Assembly (NCBI GenBank): GCA_963931525.1
Contig: OZ007023.1
Coordinates: 248,001 to 312,000, forward strand
Direction: 5' to 3'
Length of the DNA: 64,000 nucleotides
DNA from: Fimenecus sp900545625
Lineage (GTDB): Bacteria; Bacillota; Clostridia; Oscillospirales; Acutalibacteraceae
Part shown: positions 8,081 through 16,470 of the stretch, piece after piece
Layout of the letters: every line of letters starts with the position of its first letter
Numbering within the stretch: position 1 is the stretch's first letter
Made by a program: the position numbers and the translations under genes
The notes under the pieces: generated by a model
Told to the model about the DNA's origin: nothing
Seen by the model: only the letters and a program-made list of their open reading frames with translations
Databases searched by the model: none

Positions 8081-8617
8081 TCAAGCCGTTTCCAAAGCGC
8101 GGCGTATCGTTCCCAGCGCCTCTGCATCAAAAAAATCGACCTTGCTGTTATACGTTTCCACGATTGCCCGCGACTCCGCGCTCTGCTTTTCGGGCGGCAG
8201 GTGCTTATCGTGATGATACAATAGTGCCATCATTGCTTTGTGCCCGCGCGACAGCCGGGAATAATCTATCCCGCCGCGCAGGTGAAAGATCTGCGCGCGG
8301 GAAAAAACGTCTTTCGGAAGCTGCCTTTGCAGCGCGGTACGGATATTTTGCACGTTTACGGGGTCCTGCGGATCCGCAAGTCCCACAGTCACGATCAAAA
8401 GCCGCATATTCGCAGCGTTGGGGAGGTTTCGGATCGTTTTCGAAAGCCCCAAAACGCCCCCGGCATACAGCCCGCCGAAGTACACGAGCGTATCCGCATC
8501 CCGCGCCTCGTCCGCCTGCTTGCAGGGAAAACACGGCAAACCGGTTTCCCGGGCAAAACACTCGGCATATTTCTGTGCTGTACCGTAACAGCTTCCGTAC
8601 AGGACTGCACCGCGCAT
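8081..8617 (-). CDS. Flavodoxin-domain protein
   Basis: The 178-residue protein begins MRGAVLYGSCYGTAQKYAE, the phosphate-binding loop of flavodoxins, and continues with the alternating hydrophobic strands of the fold (TLVYFGGLYAGG, MRLLIVTVG). It resembles flavodoxin-5/HemG-like clostridial proteins, which bind FMN and carry electrons or act as small quinone reductases. The tail after residue 120 (HHDKHLPPEKQ) is probably helical. GGAGG lies 7 bases from the ATG. Partner and substrate cannot be told from context. Confidence 0.82.
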   Translation of the reverse strand: MRGAVLYGSCYGTAQKYAECFARETGLPCFPCKQADEARDADTLVYFGGLYAGGVLGLSKTIRNLPNAANMRLLIVTVGLADPQDPVNVQNIRTALQRQLPKDVFSRAQIFHLRGGIDYSRLSRGHKAMMALLYHHDKHLPPEKQSAESRAIVETYNSKVDFFDAEALGTIRRALETA

Positions 8618-8728
8618 AAGCTCGCCTCCGTTTCGGTCTGCTTTATGCTACCATACCGCGCACACGCTTGTCAACCTTGCCGTCCCACGCCCACGCACCG
8701 CGCAGGCGACCTGCGCTATGCCGTTCGG

Positions 8729-9094
8729 TCAGATGACCGTATATTCCGCATCGGACAGCACATCCAGCGCCTTTTGGAAATTTTCTTTTTTTACGAAGAT
8801 ATAATCCGTATCATAGGTCGAGACGGCGAAGATGCCGATCCCGTTTTCTGCCAGCAGTGTGGAGATGCGGGATAAGATCCCGAACAGGGAAAAGTCCAAA
8901 ACGCCGCGCACGCGAAACGCGCGCCAGCCGTCATCCCGTTTTACGATGTTGCTCGGCACGTCCGCCGTGCGGCAGACCAGGGAACGCTCCGCGTCCGTGT
9001 GCCCGACAAAGCAGAACGGGTTTTCCAAGCGGACTTCGGAATAGTCCGCCACTTTGCAGACGGAAAATGCACCTTCAATTATTTCAATTTCCAT
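8729..9094 (-). CDS. ACT-domain protein (CASTOR/ACT7-like)
   Basis: The 121-residue protein has a C-terminal ACT-like segment with RVRGVLDFSLFGILSRISTLLAENGIGIFAVSTYDTDYIFV, read here in two halves around residues 65-105. Related single-gene proteins in bacteria combine a degenerate and a true ACT domain and are presumed to bind amino acids. GGAGGG lies 7 bases before the ATG. It is not fused to an enzyme and has no obvious operon partner, so it is probably a stand-alone sensor; the ligand is unknown. Confidence 0.8.
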   Translation of the reverse strand: MEIEIIEGAFSVCKVADYSEVRLENPFCFVGHTDAERSLVCRTADVPSNIVKRDDGWRAFRVRGVLDFSLFGILSRISTLLAENGIGIFAVSTYDTDYIFVKKENFQKALDVLSDAEYTVI

Positions 9095-9187
9095 GAAAAG
9101 CCCTCCTTTATGGTACCGTTTCAGCCGTGTTCTTGAGAATGGTATGGGTCGTACAAAGGATAAGACCTTCCCTGCGAAAGATAAAAC

Positions 9188-9748
9188 TTACTTCTCATTT
9201 AAGCCCTTCAAGAAAGAAGCATCGATTGTTTCAGTTTTGTTATCCAAGATAAACAGTTTAAAATTCCACGCTTTGTCAGATTTGCTTTCCATTCCAACTC
9301 GAACGCTTGCCGGCGGATCTGCTATGGACACCTTATCCTTTTCGATATATATGTTTGTTTTATCCTTTGGCAGAGTTAGGTCAACAGGTTCTGCCAATTC
9401 TATTTCACATCCAAACTTAGCGCTCTGCATCGCCTTGTATGGCTGACTATAAAAGATAGTCAACAACCCGCGAACAAGAACATTATCACACACGCTCTCG
9501 CTGCCGCAGGTAATAATCAAGCCGTTATTTCCCTCTGCAAAAATCTTTCCACAGGTTCTTGTATTTTCATTGTCGTGACAAATTGTTTCGTTGTTTTCGT
9601 TTTCTTCTCCCTTATAGGCTTCAGTTTCAATGATTCGCCATTTATAATTACAACTTCCGGGACCTTTAATAACAAGGACTTTCCCCAAAAGTTCTTTTGC
9701 CACCAAAACTGCGTCTCTTTCATAAAAAGACTTTTCATTCGGATCCAT
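9188..9748 (-). CDS. Divergent DNA-3-methyladenine glycosylase (AAG/MPG family)
   Basis: The 186-residue protein matches the family in order: FYERDAVLVAKELLGKVLV, then IIETEAYKGEENE (the Glu before AY is the expected catalytic acid), a late VLVRGL, and a C-terminal EPVDL/DPPASVRVG region. AAG enzymes remove alkylated adenine and hypoxanthine from DNA. The usual YG.YVYL segment is degenerate here (NNGLIITCG), so activity is uncertain. The gene is clearly more AT-rich than its neighbours and uses different codons, which points to horizontal acquisition. GGGAG lies 8 bases before the ATG; a longer upstream extension lacks support. Confidence 0.75.
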   Translation of the reverse strand: MDPNEKSFYERDAVLVAKELLGKVLVIKGPGSCNYKWRIIETEAYKGEENENNETICHDNENTRTCGKIFAEGNNGLIITCGSESVCDNVLVRGLLTIFYSQPYKAMQSAKFGCEIELAEPVDLTLPKDKTNIYIEKDKVSIADPPASVRVGMESKSDKAWNFKLFILDNKTETIDASFLKGLNEK

Positions 9749-9796
9749 TCTGTTTCTCCCATATTGTGATTTTCCAAGCAAAAACGTTATTATCAA

Positions 9797-9831
9797 AATC
9801 CTCTGCTGATTTTGAATCAGCAGAGGATTTC
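9797..9831. repeat. Perfect 16-bp inverted repeat upstream of the glycosylase gene
   Basis: AAATCCTCTGCTGATT and its complement are separated by 2-3 bases. It lies just upstream of the glycosylase start and about 130 bases past ppdK. It lacks a long T run on either strand. The AT-rich stretch 9749-9958 otherwise shows no coding frame. Confidence 0.7.
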
Positions 9832-9941
9832 GTGTTAGGTGTGAAACTCAGCTTTCACATTATTCTGATATATTCGGCTGCCTACAAAGGGAAAATAAAG
9901 ATATGCCTTTACTTCCTCAATCGGCCAAGCGAATGCATCGA

Positions 9942-9966
9942 ACAAAAATAAGTCAAACTTATTTCG
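9942..9966 (-). terminator. Probable ppdK terminator overlapping the stop codon
   Basis: AAATAAGT / ACTTATTT form an 8-bp stem with a 3-base loop, followed on the minus strand by TTTG. The stem contains the ppdK TAA. It is AU-rich, so a weak terminator. Confidence 0.5.
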
Positions 9967-12592
9967 CGCTGTTCTTGATCGCAGCCTGTGCTGCCGCAAG
10001 ACGCGCGATCGGCACGCGGAACGGGGAGCAGGAGACGTAGTCGAGCCCGATCTCGTGGCAGAATTCCACGGAGGACGGATCGCCGCCGTGCTCGCCGCAG
10101 ATGCCGCAGTGCAGGGACGGACGGACCGCCTTGCCCTTTTCGACAGCCATCTTCATGAGCATGCCGACACCCTTCTGGTCGAGCTTCGCGAACGGATCGT
10201 TCTCATAGATCTTGGTGTCATAGTAGGCATCCAGGAACTTGCCTGCGTCGTCGCGGGAGAAGCCGAAGGTCATTTGGGTCAGGTCGTTCGTGCCGAAGCA
10301 GAAGAACTCCGCTTCCGTCGCGATCTCGTCGGCGGTGAGCGCCGCACGCGGGATCTCGATCATGGTGCCGACCTCATATTTCAGGTCGATACCGGCAGCC
10401 GCGATCTCCTTATCTGCGGTTTCCACAACGATATCCTTAACGAACTTCAGCTCTTTGACCTCGCCGACCAGCGGGATCATGATCTCAGGCGTGATGTCCC
10501 AATCCGGATGCGCCTTCTTGACGTTGATCGCCGCGCGGATGACTGCAGTGGTCTGCATTCTGGCGATCTCGGGATAGGTGACCGTCAGACGGCAGCCGCG
10601 GTGACCCATCATCGGGTTGAACTCATGCAGCCCTGCGATGATCGCCTTGATGGCTTCCACGGATTTGCCCTGTGCCTTGGCGAGCGCCTCGATGTCCGCC
10701 TCCTCGGTGGGAACGAACTCGTGCAGCGGCGGGTCAAGGAAACGAATGGTCACGGGGTTGCCTTCCAGCGCTTCATACAGCTTCTCGAAGTCGCCCTGCT
10801 GATACGGCAGGATCTTGGCAAGTGCTGCTTCTCTCTCCTCGGCGGTATCTGCGCAGATCATCTCGCGGAACGCGGCGATTCTGTCCGCCTCAAAGAACAT
10901 ATGCTCCGTGCGGCAAAGGCCGATGCCCTCCGCGCCGAGCTCGCGCGCTTTCTTCGCATCCGCCGGGGTATCGGCGTTCGTGCGGACCTTCAGGGTACGG
11001 AACTCGTCCGCCCAGGTCATGATCCGACCGAACTCGCCCGCGATCTCTGCATCCACCGTCGGGATGATGCCGTCATAGATATTACCGGTCGAACCGTCGA
11101 TCGAAATATAGTCGCCCTCGCGGTAGGTCTTGCCTGCCAGAGTGAACTGCTTGTTTTCCTCGTCCATAACGATGTCGCCGCAGCCGGAAACACAGCAGGT
11201 GCCCATGCCGCGCGCCACGACCGCCGCGTGGGAGGTCATGCCGCCGCGCACGGTCAAAATGCCCTGCGAAGCCTTCATGCCGGTGATATCCTCGGGAGAA
11301 GTCTCCAAACGCACAAGCACGACCTTTTCGCCGCGCTTATTCCACTCTTCGGCGTCCTCAGCGGTGAAGACGACCTTGCCGCACGCTGCGCCGGGGGAAG
11401 CGCCGAGGCCCTTGCCTGCGGGCGTAGCCGCCTTAAGCGCTTTCGCGTCAAACTGCGGGTGCAGCAGCGAATCGAGGTTTCTCGGGTCGATCATGGCGAC
11501 AGCCTGCTTCTTGTCGATCATGCCCTCGTCCACGAGGTCGCAGGCGATCTTGAGCGCCGCCTTCGCGGTACGCTTGCCGTTGCGGGTCTGCAGCATATAG
11601 AGCTTGCCCTCTTCAACGGTGAACTCCATATCCTGCATATCGCGGTAGTGATTTTCCAGCGTCTTGCAGACCTCGGTGAACTGCTTGAACGCTTCGGGGA
11701 ATTTCTGTTCCATTTCGCTGATGTGCATGGGCGTGCGGACACCTGCAACAACGTCCTCACCCTGTGCATTGGTCAGGAACTCGCCGAACAGGCCCTTTTC
11801 GCCGGTAGCCGGGTCGCGCGTGAACGCAACGCCCGTGCCGCAGTTGTCGCCCATGTTGCCGAACGCCATCATCTGGACGTTAACGGCAGTACCCCACGAA
11901 TAGGGGATGTCGTTGTCGCGGCGATAAACGTTCGCACGGGGGTTGTCCCAAGAACGGAACACCGCTTCGACGGCGCCCATGAGCTGCACCTTCGGGTCGG
12001 TCGGGAAATCGTCGCCGATCTTGGATTTATACTCTGCCTTGAACTGTTCCGCCAGCTCCTTGAGGTCGTCGGCGGTCAGGTCAACGTCCTGCGTGACGCC
12101 GCGTTTTTCCTTCATCTCGTCGATGAGCTGTTCAAAGTATTTCTTGCCGACTTCCATAACGACGTCGGAATACATCTGGATGAATCTTCTGTAGCAGTCC
12201 CAAGCCCAACGGGGGTTGCCGGACTTCGCCGCCATGACCTCGACGACGTCCTCGTTTAAGCCGAGGTTCAGGATGGTGTCCATCATACCCGGCATGGAAG
12301 CGCGCGCGCCGGAACGCACCGACACAAGCAGCGGGTTTTCCTTATCGCCGAACTTTTTACCGGTGATCTCTTCCATTTTGACGATGTACTCCATGATTTG
12401 CGCCTGGATCTCGTCATTGATCTTTCTGCCGTCCTCATAATACTGCGTGCAGGCTTCGGTGGTGATGGTGAAGCCCTGCGGGACGGGCAGCCCCAGCCCG
12501 GTCATTTCGGCAAGGTTCGCGCCTTTGCCGCCGAGCAGGTTGCGCATGTCCTTGTTCCCCTCAGAGAACAGGTACACATACTTTTTACTCAT
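9959..12592 (-). CDS. ppdK: Pyruvate, phosphate dikinase
   Basis: The 877-residue enzyme interconverts pyruvate + ATP + Pi with phosphoenolpyruvate + AMP + PPi, and in clostridia serves glycolysis or gluconeogenesis. The ATP-grasp N-terminus begins MSKKYVYLFSEGNKDMR and contains GGKGANLAEM. The swivelling domain carries the phospho-His motif GGMTSHAAVVARGMG. The C-terminal PEP domain has TIRFLDPPLHEF and the catalytic Cys in SLHCGICGEHGGDP. The start is fixed by GGAGG 7 bases upstream; an in-frame extension of 24 residues has no family match. Length is normal. Confidence 0.98.
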   Translation of the reverse strand: MSKKYVYLFSEGNKDMRNLLGGKGANLAEMTGLGLPVPQGFTITTEACTQYYEDGRKINDEIQAQIMEYIVKMEEITGKKFGDKENPLLVSVRSGARASMPGMMDTILNLGLNEDVVEVMAAKSGNPRWAWDCYRRFIQMYSDVVMEVGKKYFEQLIDEMKEKRGVTQDVDLTADDLKELAEQFKAEYKSKIGDDFPTDPKVQLMGAVEAVFRSWDNPRANVYRRDNDIPYSWGTAVNVQMMAFGNMGDNCGTGVAFTRDPATGEKGLFGEFLTNAQGEDVVAGVRTPMHISEMEQKFPEAFKQFTEVCKTLENHYRDMQDMEFTVEEGKLYMLQTRNGKRTAKAALKIACDLVDEGMIDKKQAVAMIDPRNLDSLLHPQFDAKALKAATPAGKGLGASPGAACGKVVFTAEDAEEWNKRGEKVVLVRLETSPEDITGMKASQGILTVRGGMTSHAAVVARGMGTCCVSGCGDIVMDEENKQFTLAGKTYREGDYISIDGSTGNIYDGIIPTVDAEIAGEFGRIMTWADEFRTLKVRTNADTPADAKKARELGAEGIGLCRTEHMFFEADRIAAFREMICADTAEEREAALAKILPYQQGDFEKLYEALEGNPVTIRFLDPPLHEFVPTEEADIEALAKAQGKSVEAIKAIIAGLHEFNPMMGHRGCRLTVTYPEIARMQTTAVIRAAINVKKAHPDWDITPEIMIPLVGEVKELKFVKDIVVETADKEIAAAGIDLKYEVGTMIEIPRAALTADEIATEAEFFCFGTNDLTQMTFGFSRDDAGKFLDAYYDTKIYENDPFAKLDQKGVGMLMKMAVEKGKAVRPSLHCGICGEHGGDPSSVEFCHEIGLDYVSCSPFRVPIARLAAAQAAIKNSAK

Positions 12593-12790
12593 GCAAATAC
12601 CTCCATTTTTTGATACACTTGGGAAATTATGGTTGTCCGGATGCGAACTCCCGCATTCGGGCACAGAGAACCAACGGTTATTTTACCATAATCTTTTCGG
12701 AATTTCCATAGTTTTCTTGATTTTTCCGTACATTTTATGAATACAGGGCAAAAGGCACGCCATTTTTCTTCTTTTTAATGGATTTTGCAC

Positions 12791-12830
12791 AAGCGCCCCG
12801 CGGCAGAACGGACTGCTACGGGGCGCTTTC
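12791..12830 (-). terminator. Hairpin between the lipoprotein gene and ppdK
   Basis: GCGCCCCG...CGGGGCGC forms a long stem with an internal bulge, 20 bases past the lipoprotein stop. The T run is short on both strands. The remaining stretch up to 12848 and from 12593 shows only the ppdK leader, with a weak -10 (TAAAAT) near 12680. Confidence 0.65.
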
Positions 12831-12848
12831 CTTTGTATTTCATGCGTT

Positions 12849-13427
12849 TCAGGCGTTCAGCTCTGCTTCAAACTCCGGCAGCATCATCTGCTTGGTCGTG
12901 GTGAACACCACATAGCCGGAAACGGCGTTGTAGCCGTCGTTGCCGGTGAGTCCGCCTGTGCGTTTGATCTGGCTGCAATCTGCAGAGATGCTGTACACAT
13001 ATTGCAGTGTGTCCGCATTGCGCAGGAGCTTACCGGACGAGTCCGTTTTGCCGTTAAACTGCCAAACCTGATTGCTGTCGCTGACGGGCTCGGTGTAGAC
13101 CGCCGCGAGCAGCGACGTGTCCAAGCCATATTTTTGGGCAACGGCAGCGATGAATTTGTTGGAGGGGTCATCTGTGAACATGGTCGTATAATCCTCCTCG
13201 GGCATAGTGATCCCAAACGGCAGGGTGGTGCTCGCCTGGGTCGTTTGCGGCGCGGCAGCTTGTGTCTCGGCACTGCCGGCGGACGGCGGCGCTTCGGTTG
13301 TCTGTGTGGGAACGGTCGTCTGTGCGGTGGAAACTGTCGCGGTCACCTCGGCCGACACCGCACCGTTGCCGCAGGCGCAAAGCAGGAGCAGCGCGGCGCA
13401 GAGCACAAAAATTTTATATATTCTCAT
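12849..13427 (-). CDS. Secreted lipoprotein of unknown function
   Basis: The 192-residue protein has a signal peptide (MRIYKIFVLCAALLLLCACG) with a lipobox LCAC, so Cys19 is the likely lipid site. A Thr/Ala/Pro/Gln linker runs to about residue 70. The globular part (about 75-192) contains FIAAVAQKYGLDTSLLAAVY and NDGYNAVSGYVVFTTTK; no named domain is recognised. Start chosen from the signal peptide and an AGGTG site. It lies downstream of the 47-aa peptide gene, separated by a terminator. Confidence 0.75.
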   Translation of the reverse strand: MRIYKIFVLCAALLLLCACGNGAVSAEVTATVSTAQTTVPTQTTEAPPSAGSAETQAAAPQTTQASTTLPFGITMPEEDYTTMFTDDPSNKFIAAVAQKYGLDTSLLAAVYTEPVSDSNQVWQFNGKTDSSGKLLRNADTLQYVYSISADCSQIKRTGGLTGNDGYNAVSGYVVFTTTKQMMLPEFEAELNA

Positions 13428-13460
13428 GGCAAAGCACCTGATTCTTTCGGAGGATAGGAA

Positions 13461-13489
13461 AATCGGCGGCGCCAAAACGCCGCCGATCC
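13461..13489 (-). terminator. Terminator of the 47-aa peptide gene
   Basis: ATCGGCGGCG / CGCCGCCGAT form a perfect 10-bp stem; the minus strand then reads TTTTCC. It lies 16 bases past the peptide stop codon. Confidence 0.75.
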
Positions 13490-13504
13490 AGCTGCACAAT
13501 AAGC

Positions 13505-13648
13505 TTACGCAAACATCCCGGCGATTTTGCCGATGATGTCCGAGAAGAAAGACATGATGTCTTCTACCGGCAGCCCCAGCCCCGCGAGAAGCCCCATAAC
13601 TTCATTGAGCGCTTCCGTAATGGAGGTCAGAATTGCGTTAAAATCCAT
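13505..13648 (-). CDS. 47-residue hydrophobic/amphipathic peptide
   Basis: A short frame from ATG 13648 to TAA 13505 encodes a peptide starting MDFNAILTSITEALNEVMG and ending DIIGKIAGMFA. It has a GGAG site 8 bases upstream, a consensus promoter (TTGCCA-17-TATAAT) and a terminator, so it is a complete monocistronic gene. The sequence has no signal peptidase site, few charges, and heptad-like hydrophobic spacing with a Gly/Leu centre. It could be a small membrane protein, a leaderless toxic or signalling peptide, or a regulator of a partner; none can be shown. No homologue is recognised. Confidence 0.7.
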   Translation of the reverse strand: MDFNAILTSITEALNEVMGLLAGLGLPVEDIMSFFSDIIGKIAGMFA

Positions 13649-13685
13649 AGTTACATCTCCTTTCATTCCCTAAATTTGCAACATT

Positions 13686-13714
13686 ATTATAGCAAGCCTT
13701 TTTCTGCTTGGCAA
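13686..13714 (-). promoter_or_regulatory. Sigma-A promoter of the 47-aa peptide gene
   Basis: Minus strand TTGCCA and TATAAT with a 17-base spacer, 38 bases before the peptide ATG. Confidence 0.8.
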
Positions 13715-13942
13715 GAGAAAACAGTGAAAATGTTATACAAAAAGTGACGTCCCGATTTGTGAAAAATCCCAATGGCATATTGATTTTTTCCATGCTTTTG
13801 CCGAATAATCGTCTTTATTTCTTTTCGTGTTGATTAAAATTTTTTCTTTTTATTTCGTTTCCAAGAGACGAATATAACATTTATCCTATGCTTGTTAAAA
13901 GCATATCAATTTGAAAAGCGCATCGTCGCACCGCAATTTTTG

Positions 13943-13971
13943 TTGAATTTTCCGTCAAAGCATGCTACTAT
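13943..13971 (+). promoter_or_regulatory. Candidate promoter of rlmD
   Basis: TTGAAT and TACTAT are separated by 17 bases, 58 bases before the rlmD ATG. The AT-rich gap 13715-13942 holds no convincing gene; a small inverted repeat (TATGCTT / AAGCATA) lies near 13888. Confidence 0.6.
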
Positions 13972-14029
13972 TTTGGTAAATATCCCCGCCGTGACAAGCG
14001 GCAATTTGCGGACAAATCGAGGTATTCTT

Positions 14030-15193
14030 ATGACGGAAGCGGCGCCGCGCTGCCCGCACGCGAAAAAATGCGGCGGCTGCCAGCTGCAAAATTTAAGCTA
14101 TCCGCAGCAGCTGCAATACAAACAGGTCAAGTGCATCCGCCTGCTCGGGTCGTTCTGCCATGTAGACGAGATCCTCGGCATGGAAACGCCCTACCACTAC
14201 CGCAACAAGGTACAGGCGGCGTTTGCGCGCACGCGCGGCGGGAAGATCATCTCCGGCGTATACCAGGCGGCGAGCCGCCGTGTGGTGGCGGTGGAAAGCT
14301 GCCTGATCGAGGACGAAAAGGCGGACGAGATCATCGGCACGGTGCGTGCGCTTTTGGGGCAGTTTCATCTTTTGCCTTATGATCCCGATACCGGGAAAGG
14401 CTTTTTGCGCCATGTGCTCGTCAAGCGCGGCTTCAAAAGCGGGCAGATCATGGTCGTGCTCGTTACGGGGTCACCCGTTTTCCCGGGGAAGCAGGCGTTT
14501 TTGCACGCCCTTCTCCAAAAGCACCCCGAGATCACGACAATTTTGCAAAACGTCAACGGTGCGCGCACGAGTATGGTACTTGGCGAACGGGAGATCGTGC
14601 TGTACGGGCCGGGTAAGATCGAAGAACAGCTCGGCGACTGCACGTTTCAGATCAGCGCCAAAGCATTTTACCAGATCAACCCCATGCAGACCGAGGTGCT
14701 GTATCAAAAGGCGCTCGAATTTGCCGCACTCGACGGCACGCAGACGGTCATAGACGCCTATTGCGGGACGGGCACCATCGGCATTTTTGCAGCAAGACAC
14801 GCGAAACAGGTCGTCGGCGTGGAGTTAAACGGCGACGCGGTGGCGGACGCGCGCCGGAACGCCAAGCGAAACGGTATTGAAAATATCCGCTTTGTAAAAG
14901 CGGATGCAGGCGCGTTTTTAACGGATATGGCGCAGGCGGGCGAACACGCGGATGTGGTACTGATGGACCCGCCGCGCGCGGGCAGCAGCCTCCCCTTCCT
15001 GCGGTCGCTCGTGCGCCTTGCGCCCGCGCGGGTGGTGTATATCTCCTGCAACCCCGAGACCCAGCGGCGCGACCTTTTGTTCCTTTGCAAAAACGGCTAC
15101 CGCGTCAAAAAGATCCAGCCCGTCGATATGTTCCCGCATACGAATCATGTGGAGACGGTTGTATTGCTTCAGCGGAACCATGGTACAGCCTGA
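14030..15193 (+). CDS. rlmD: 23S rRNA (uracil-C5)-methyltransferase, RlmD/RumA type
   Basis: The 387-residue enzyme methylates a uracil of 23S rRNA with S-adenosylmethionine. An iron-sulfur Cys set is visible (C8, C14, C17 in CPHAKKCGGC, and a later ESCLIED). The SAM site is DAYCGTGTIGIFAA, the catalytic Cys lies in YISCNPET, and the family end motif is VDMFPHTNHVETVVLL. There is no N-terminal TRAM domain, so this is the short form. The start follows GAGGT by 6 bases; an upstream in-frame extension of 46 residues looks non-coding. The exact uracil (747 or 1939) cannot be told. Confidence 0.94.
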   Translation: MTEAAPRCPHAKKCGGCQLQNLSYPQQLQYKQVKCIRLLGSFCHVDEILGMETPYHYRNKVQAAFARTRGGKIISGVYQAASRRVVAVESCLIEDEKADEIIGTVRALLGQFHLLPYDPDTGKGFLRHVLVKRGFKSGQIMVVLVTGSPVFPGKQAFLHALLQKHPEITTILQNVNGARTSMVLGEREIVLYGPGKIEEQLGDCTFQISAKAFYQINPMQTEVLYQKALEFAALDGTQTVIDAYCGTGTIGIFAARHAKQVVGVELNGDAVADARRNAKRNGIENIRFVKADAGAFLTDMAQAGEHADVVLMDPPRAGSSLPFLRSLVRLAPARVVYISCNPETQRRDLLFLCKNGYRVKKIQPVDMFPHTNHVETVVLLQRNHGTA

Positions 15194-15236
15194 CCGTTTT
15201 GGCAAGAGAGCAAAACGCAATCAAGGGGGAAATAAA

Positions 15237-16379
15237 ATGAAAAACCAAACAAAACAGAAAAGCCGTGTCGGCCAATGCGTTGTCTTTCTGTTATACATCC
15301 TGCTCGGACTTATTTGCGGCTGTGTGCTTTATCCGCTGCTCGAACGTTCTTTGGCGGAAGGCTCGTATTTAAAAACAATTTTGCTTCCGTTCCTGTTTTT
15401 TGCCATCTTTTTTTCGGCGCTTGTACTCCAGATCCTCCTGCATGAGACGGGGCACTTGGTGTTCGGGCTTCTGTCGGGTTATAAATTCTGCTCCTTCCGA
15501 ATTTTCAGTCTGCTTTGGGTAAAGGAAAAAGGGAAGCTGCGCTTAAAACGGCTATCCCTCGCAGGGACCGGCGGGCAATGCCTGATGGTGCCGCCGGAGC
15601 CGGTCAACGACAGGTTTCCCGTTATGCTTTATAATTTCGGCGGTGCACTGATGAATGTCCTTACAGGCACTGTTTTCCTGCTCTTGTTCCTGGCCTTTCG
15701 GCATCTGTCGCTTCTGTCTGTATTCCTGTTCCTCCTTGCCGTAACCGGCTTTTTCCTTGCAGGAATAAACGGCGTACCCCTGCGGCTGAACGCTGTAGAC
15801 AACGACGGATATAACGCCTTTTCACTTCAAAAAGAACCGGAAGCCATGCGCGCGTTTTGGATACAGATGAAAGTCAACGAGATGCTTCTCCAAGGCATTC
15901 GTCTCAAGGACATGCCCGACGCGTTTTTCGTTCTGCCCGAAAACGCATCGCCGGGAAACAGCATGGTTGCCGCTCTTGGTGTCCTTGCATGCAGCCGTTT
16001 CATGGACGCGAAGCAATTCGGAGAAGCCGATGCACTGATGGAGCGGCTGCTGGCGGCAGACAGCGGCATCGCCGGGGTGCATCGCGGCGCACTGGGCTGC
16101 GATCGTCTCTATCTTTCCATCATCGGGCAAAGCCGCTGCACACAGCCTGTGCTTCTTTTGACCAAAGAGCAAAAGGATTTCATGAAGGCTATGAAAAATA
16201 ATCCTTCCGTACTGCGCACAAATTATGTTTATGCGCTGTATATCGAAAAAGACAGCGCCAAAGCAGCTGCTTTCCGCGCACAGTTTGAAAAGTGCGCAAA
16301 AACCTACCCCGCCCCTGTAGAAATACAGGCCGAGCGCGAACTCATCGAGTTTGCGGCAAAAGTGTGGAAAATGTGGTAA
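15237..16379 (+). CDS. M50-family membrane zinc peptidase
   Basis: The 380-residue protein has several membrane segments (about 15-40, 47-68, 130-155, 160-180). The zinc motif HETGH lies at residues 69-73 in the second segment, and a second M50-type motif reads NGVPLRLNAVDNDG near residue 180. Site-2-type proteases cut substrates within the membrane. The C-terminal half (about 190-380) is soluble and helical, perhaps tetratricopeptide-like, and may select substrate. GGGGGA lies 7 bases before ATG. It follows rlmD by 43 bases and precedes an MFS gene; its substrate is unknown. Confidence 0.82.
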   Translation: MKNQTKQKSRVGQCVVFLLYILLGLICGCVLYPLLERSLAEGSYLKTILLPFLFFAIFFSALVLQILLHETGHLVFGLLSGYKFCSFRIFSLLWVKEKGKLRLKRLSLAGTGGQCLMVPPEPVNDRFPVMLYNFGGALMNVLTGTVFLLLFLAFRHLSLLSVFLFLLAVTGFFLAGINGVPLRLNAVDNDGYNAFSLQKEPEAMRAFWIQMKVNEMLLQGIRLKDMPDAFFVLPENASPGNSMVAALGVLACSRFMDAKQFGEADALMERLLAADSGIAGVHRGALGCDRLYLSIIGQSRCTQPVLLLTKEQKDFMKAMKNNPSVLRTNYVYALYIEKDSAKAAAFRAQFEKCAKTYPAPVEIQAERELIEFAAKVWKMW

Positions 16380-16470
16380 GCTAATATCCCGGTTTTTGGG
16401 GATAACCCTTCACCTTTCAAAATAGATGTGGTGTTCTGTAAAGCGAGATAAACGAGAAGGAGACTGCCGT

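Noticed and set aside
10055..12259. A 734-codon open frame on the plus strand
   Set aside because: It lies entirely antisense to ppdK, whose motifs are intact; it has no family features and arises from GC-rich codon bias.
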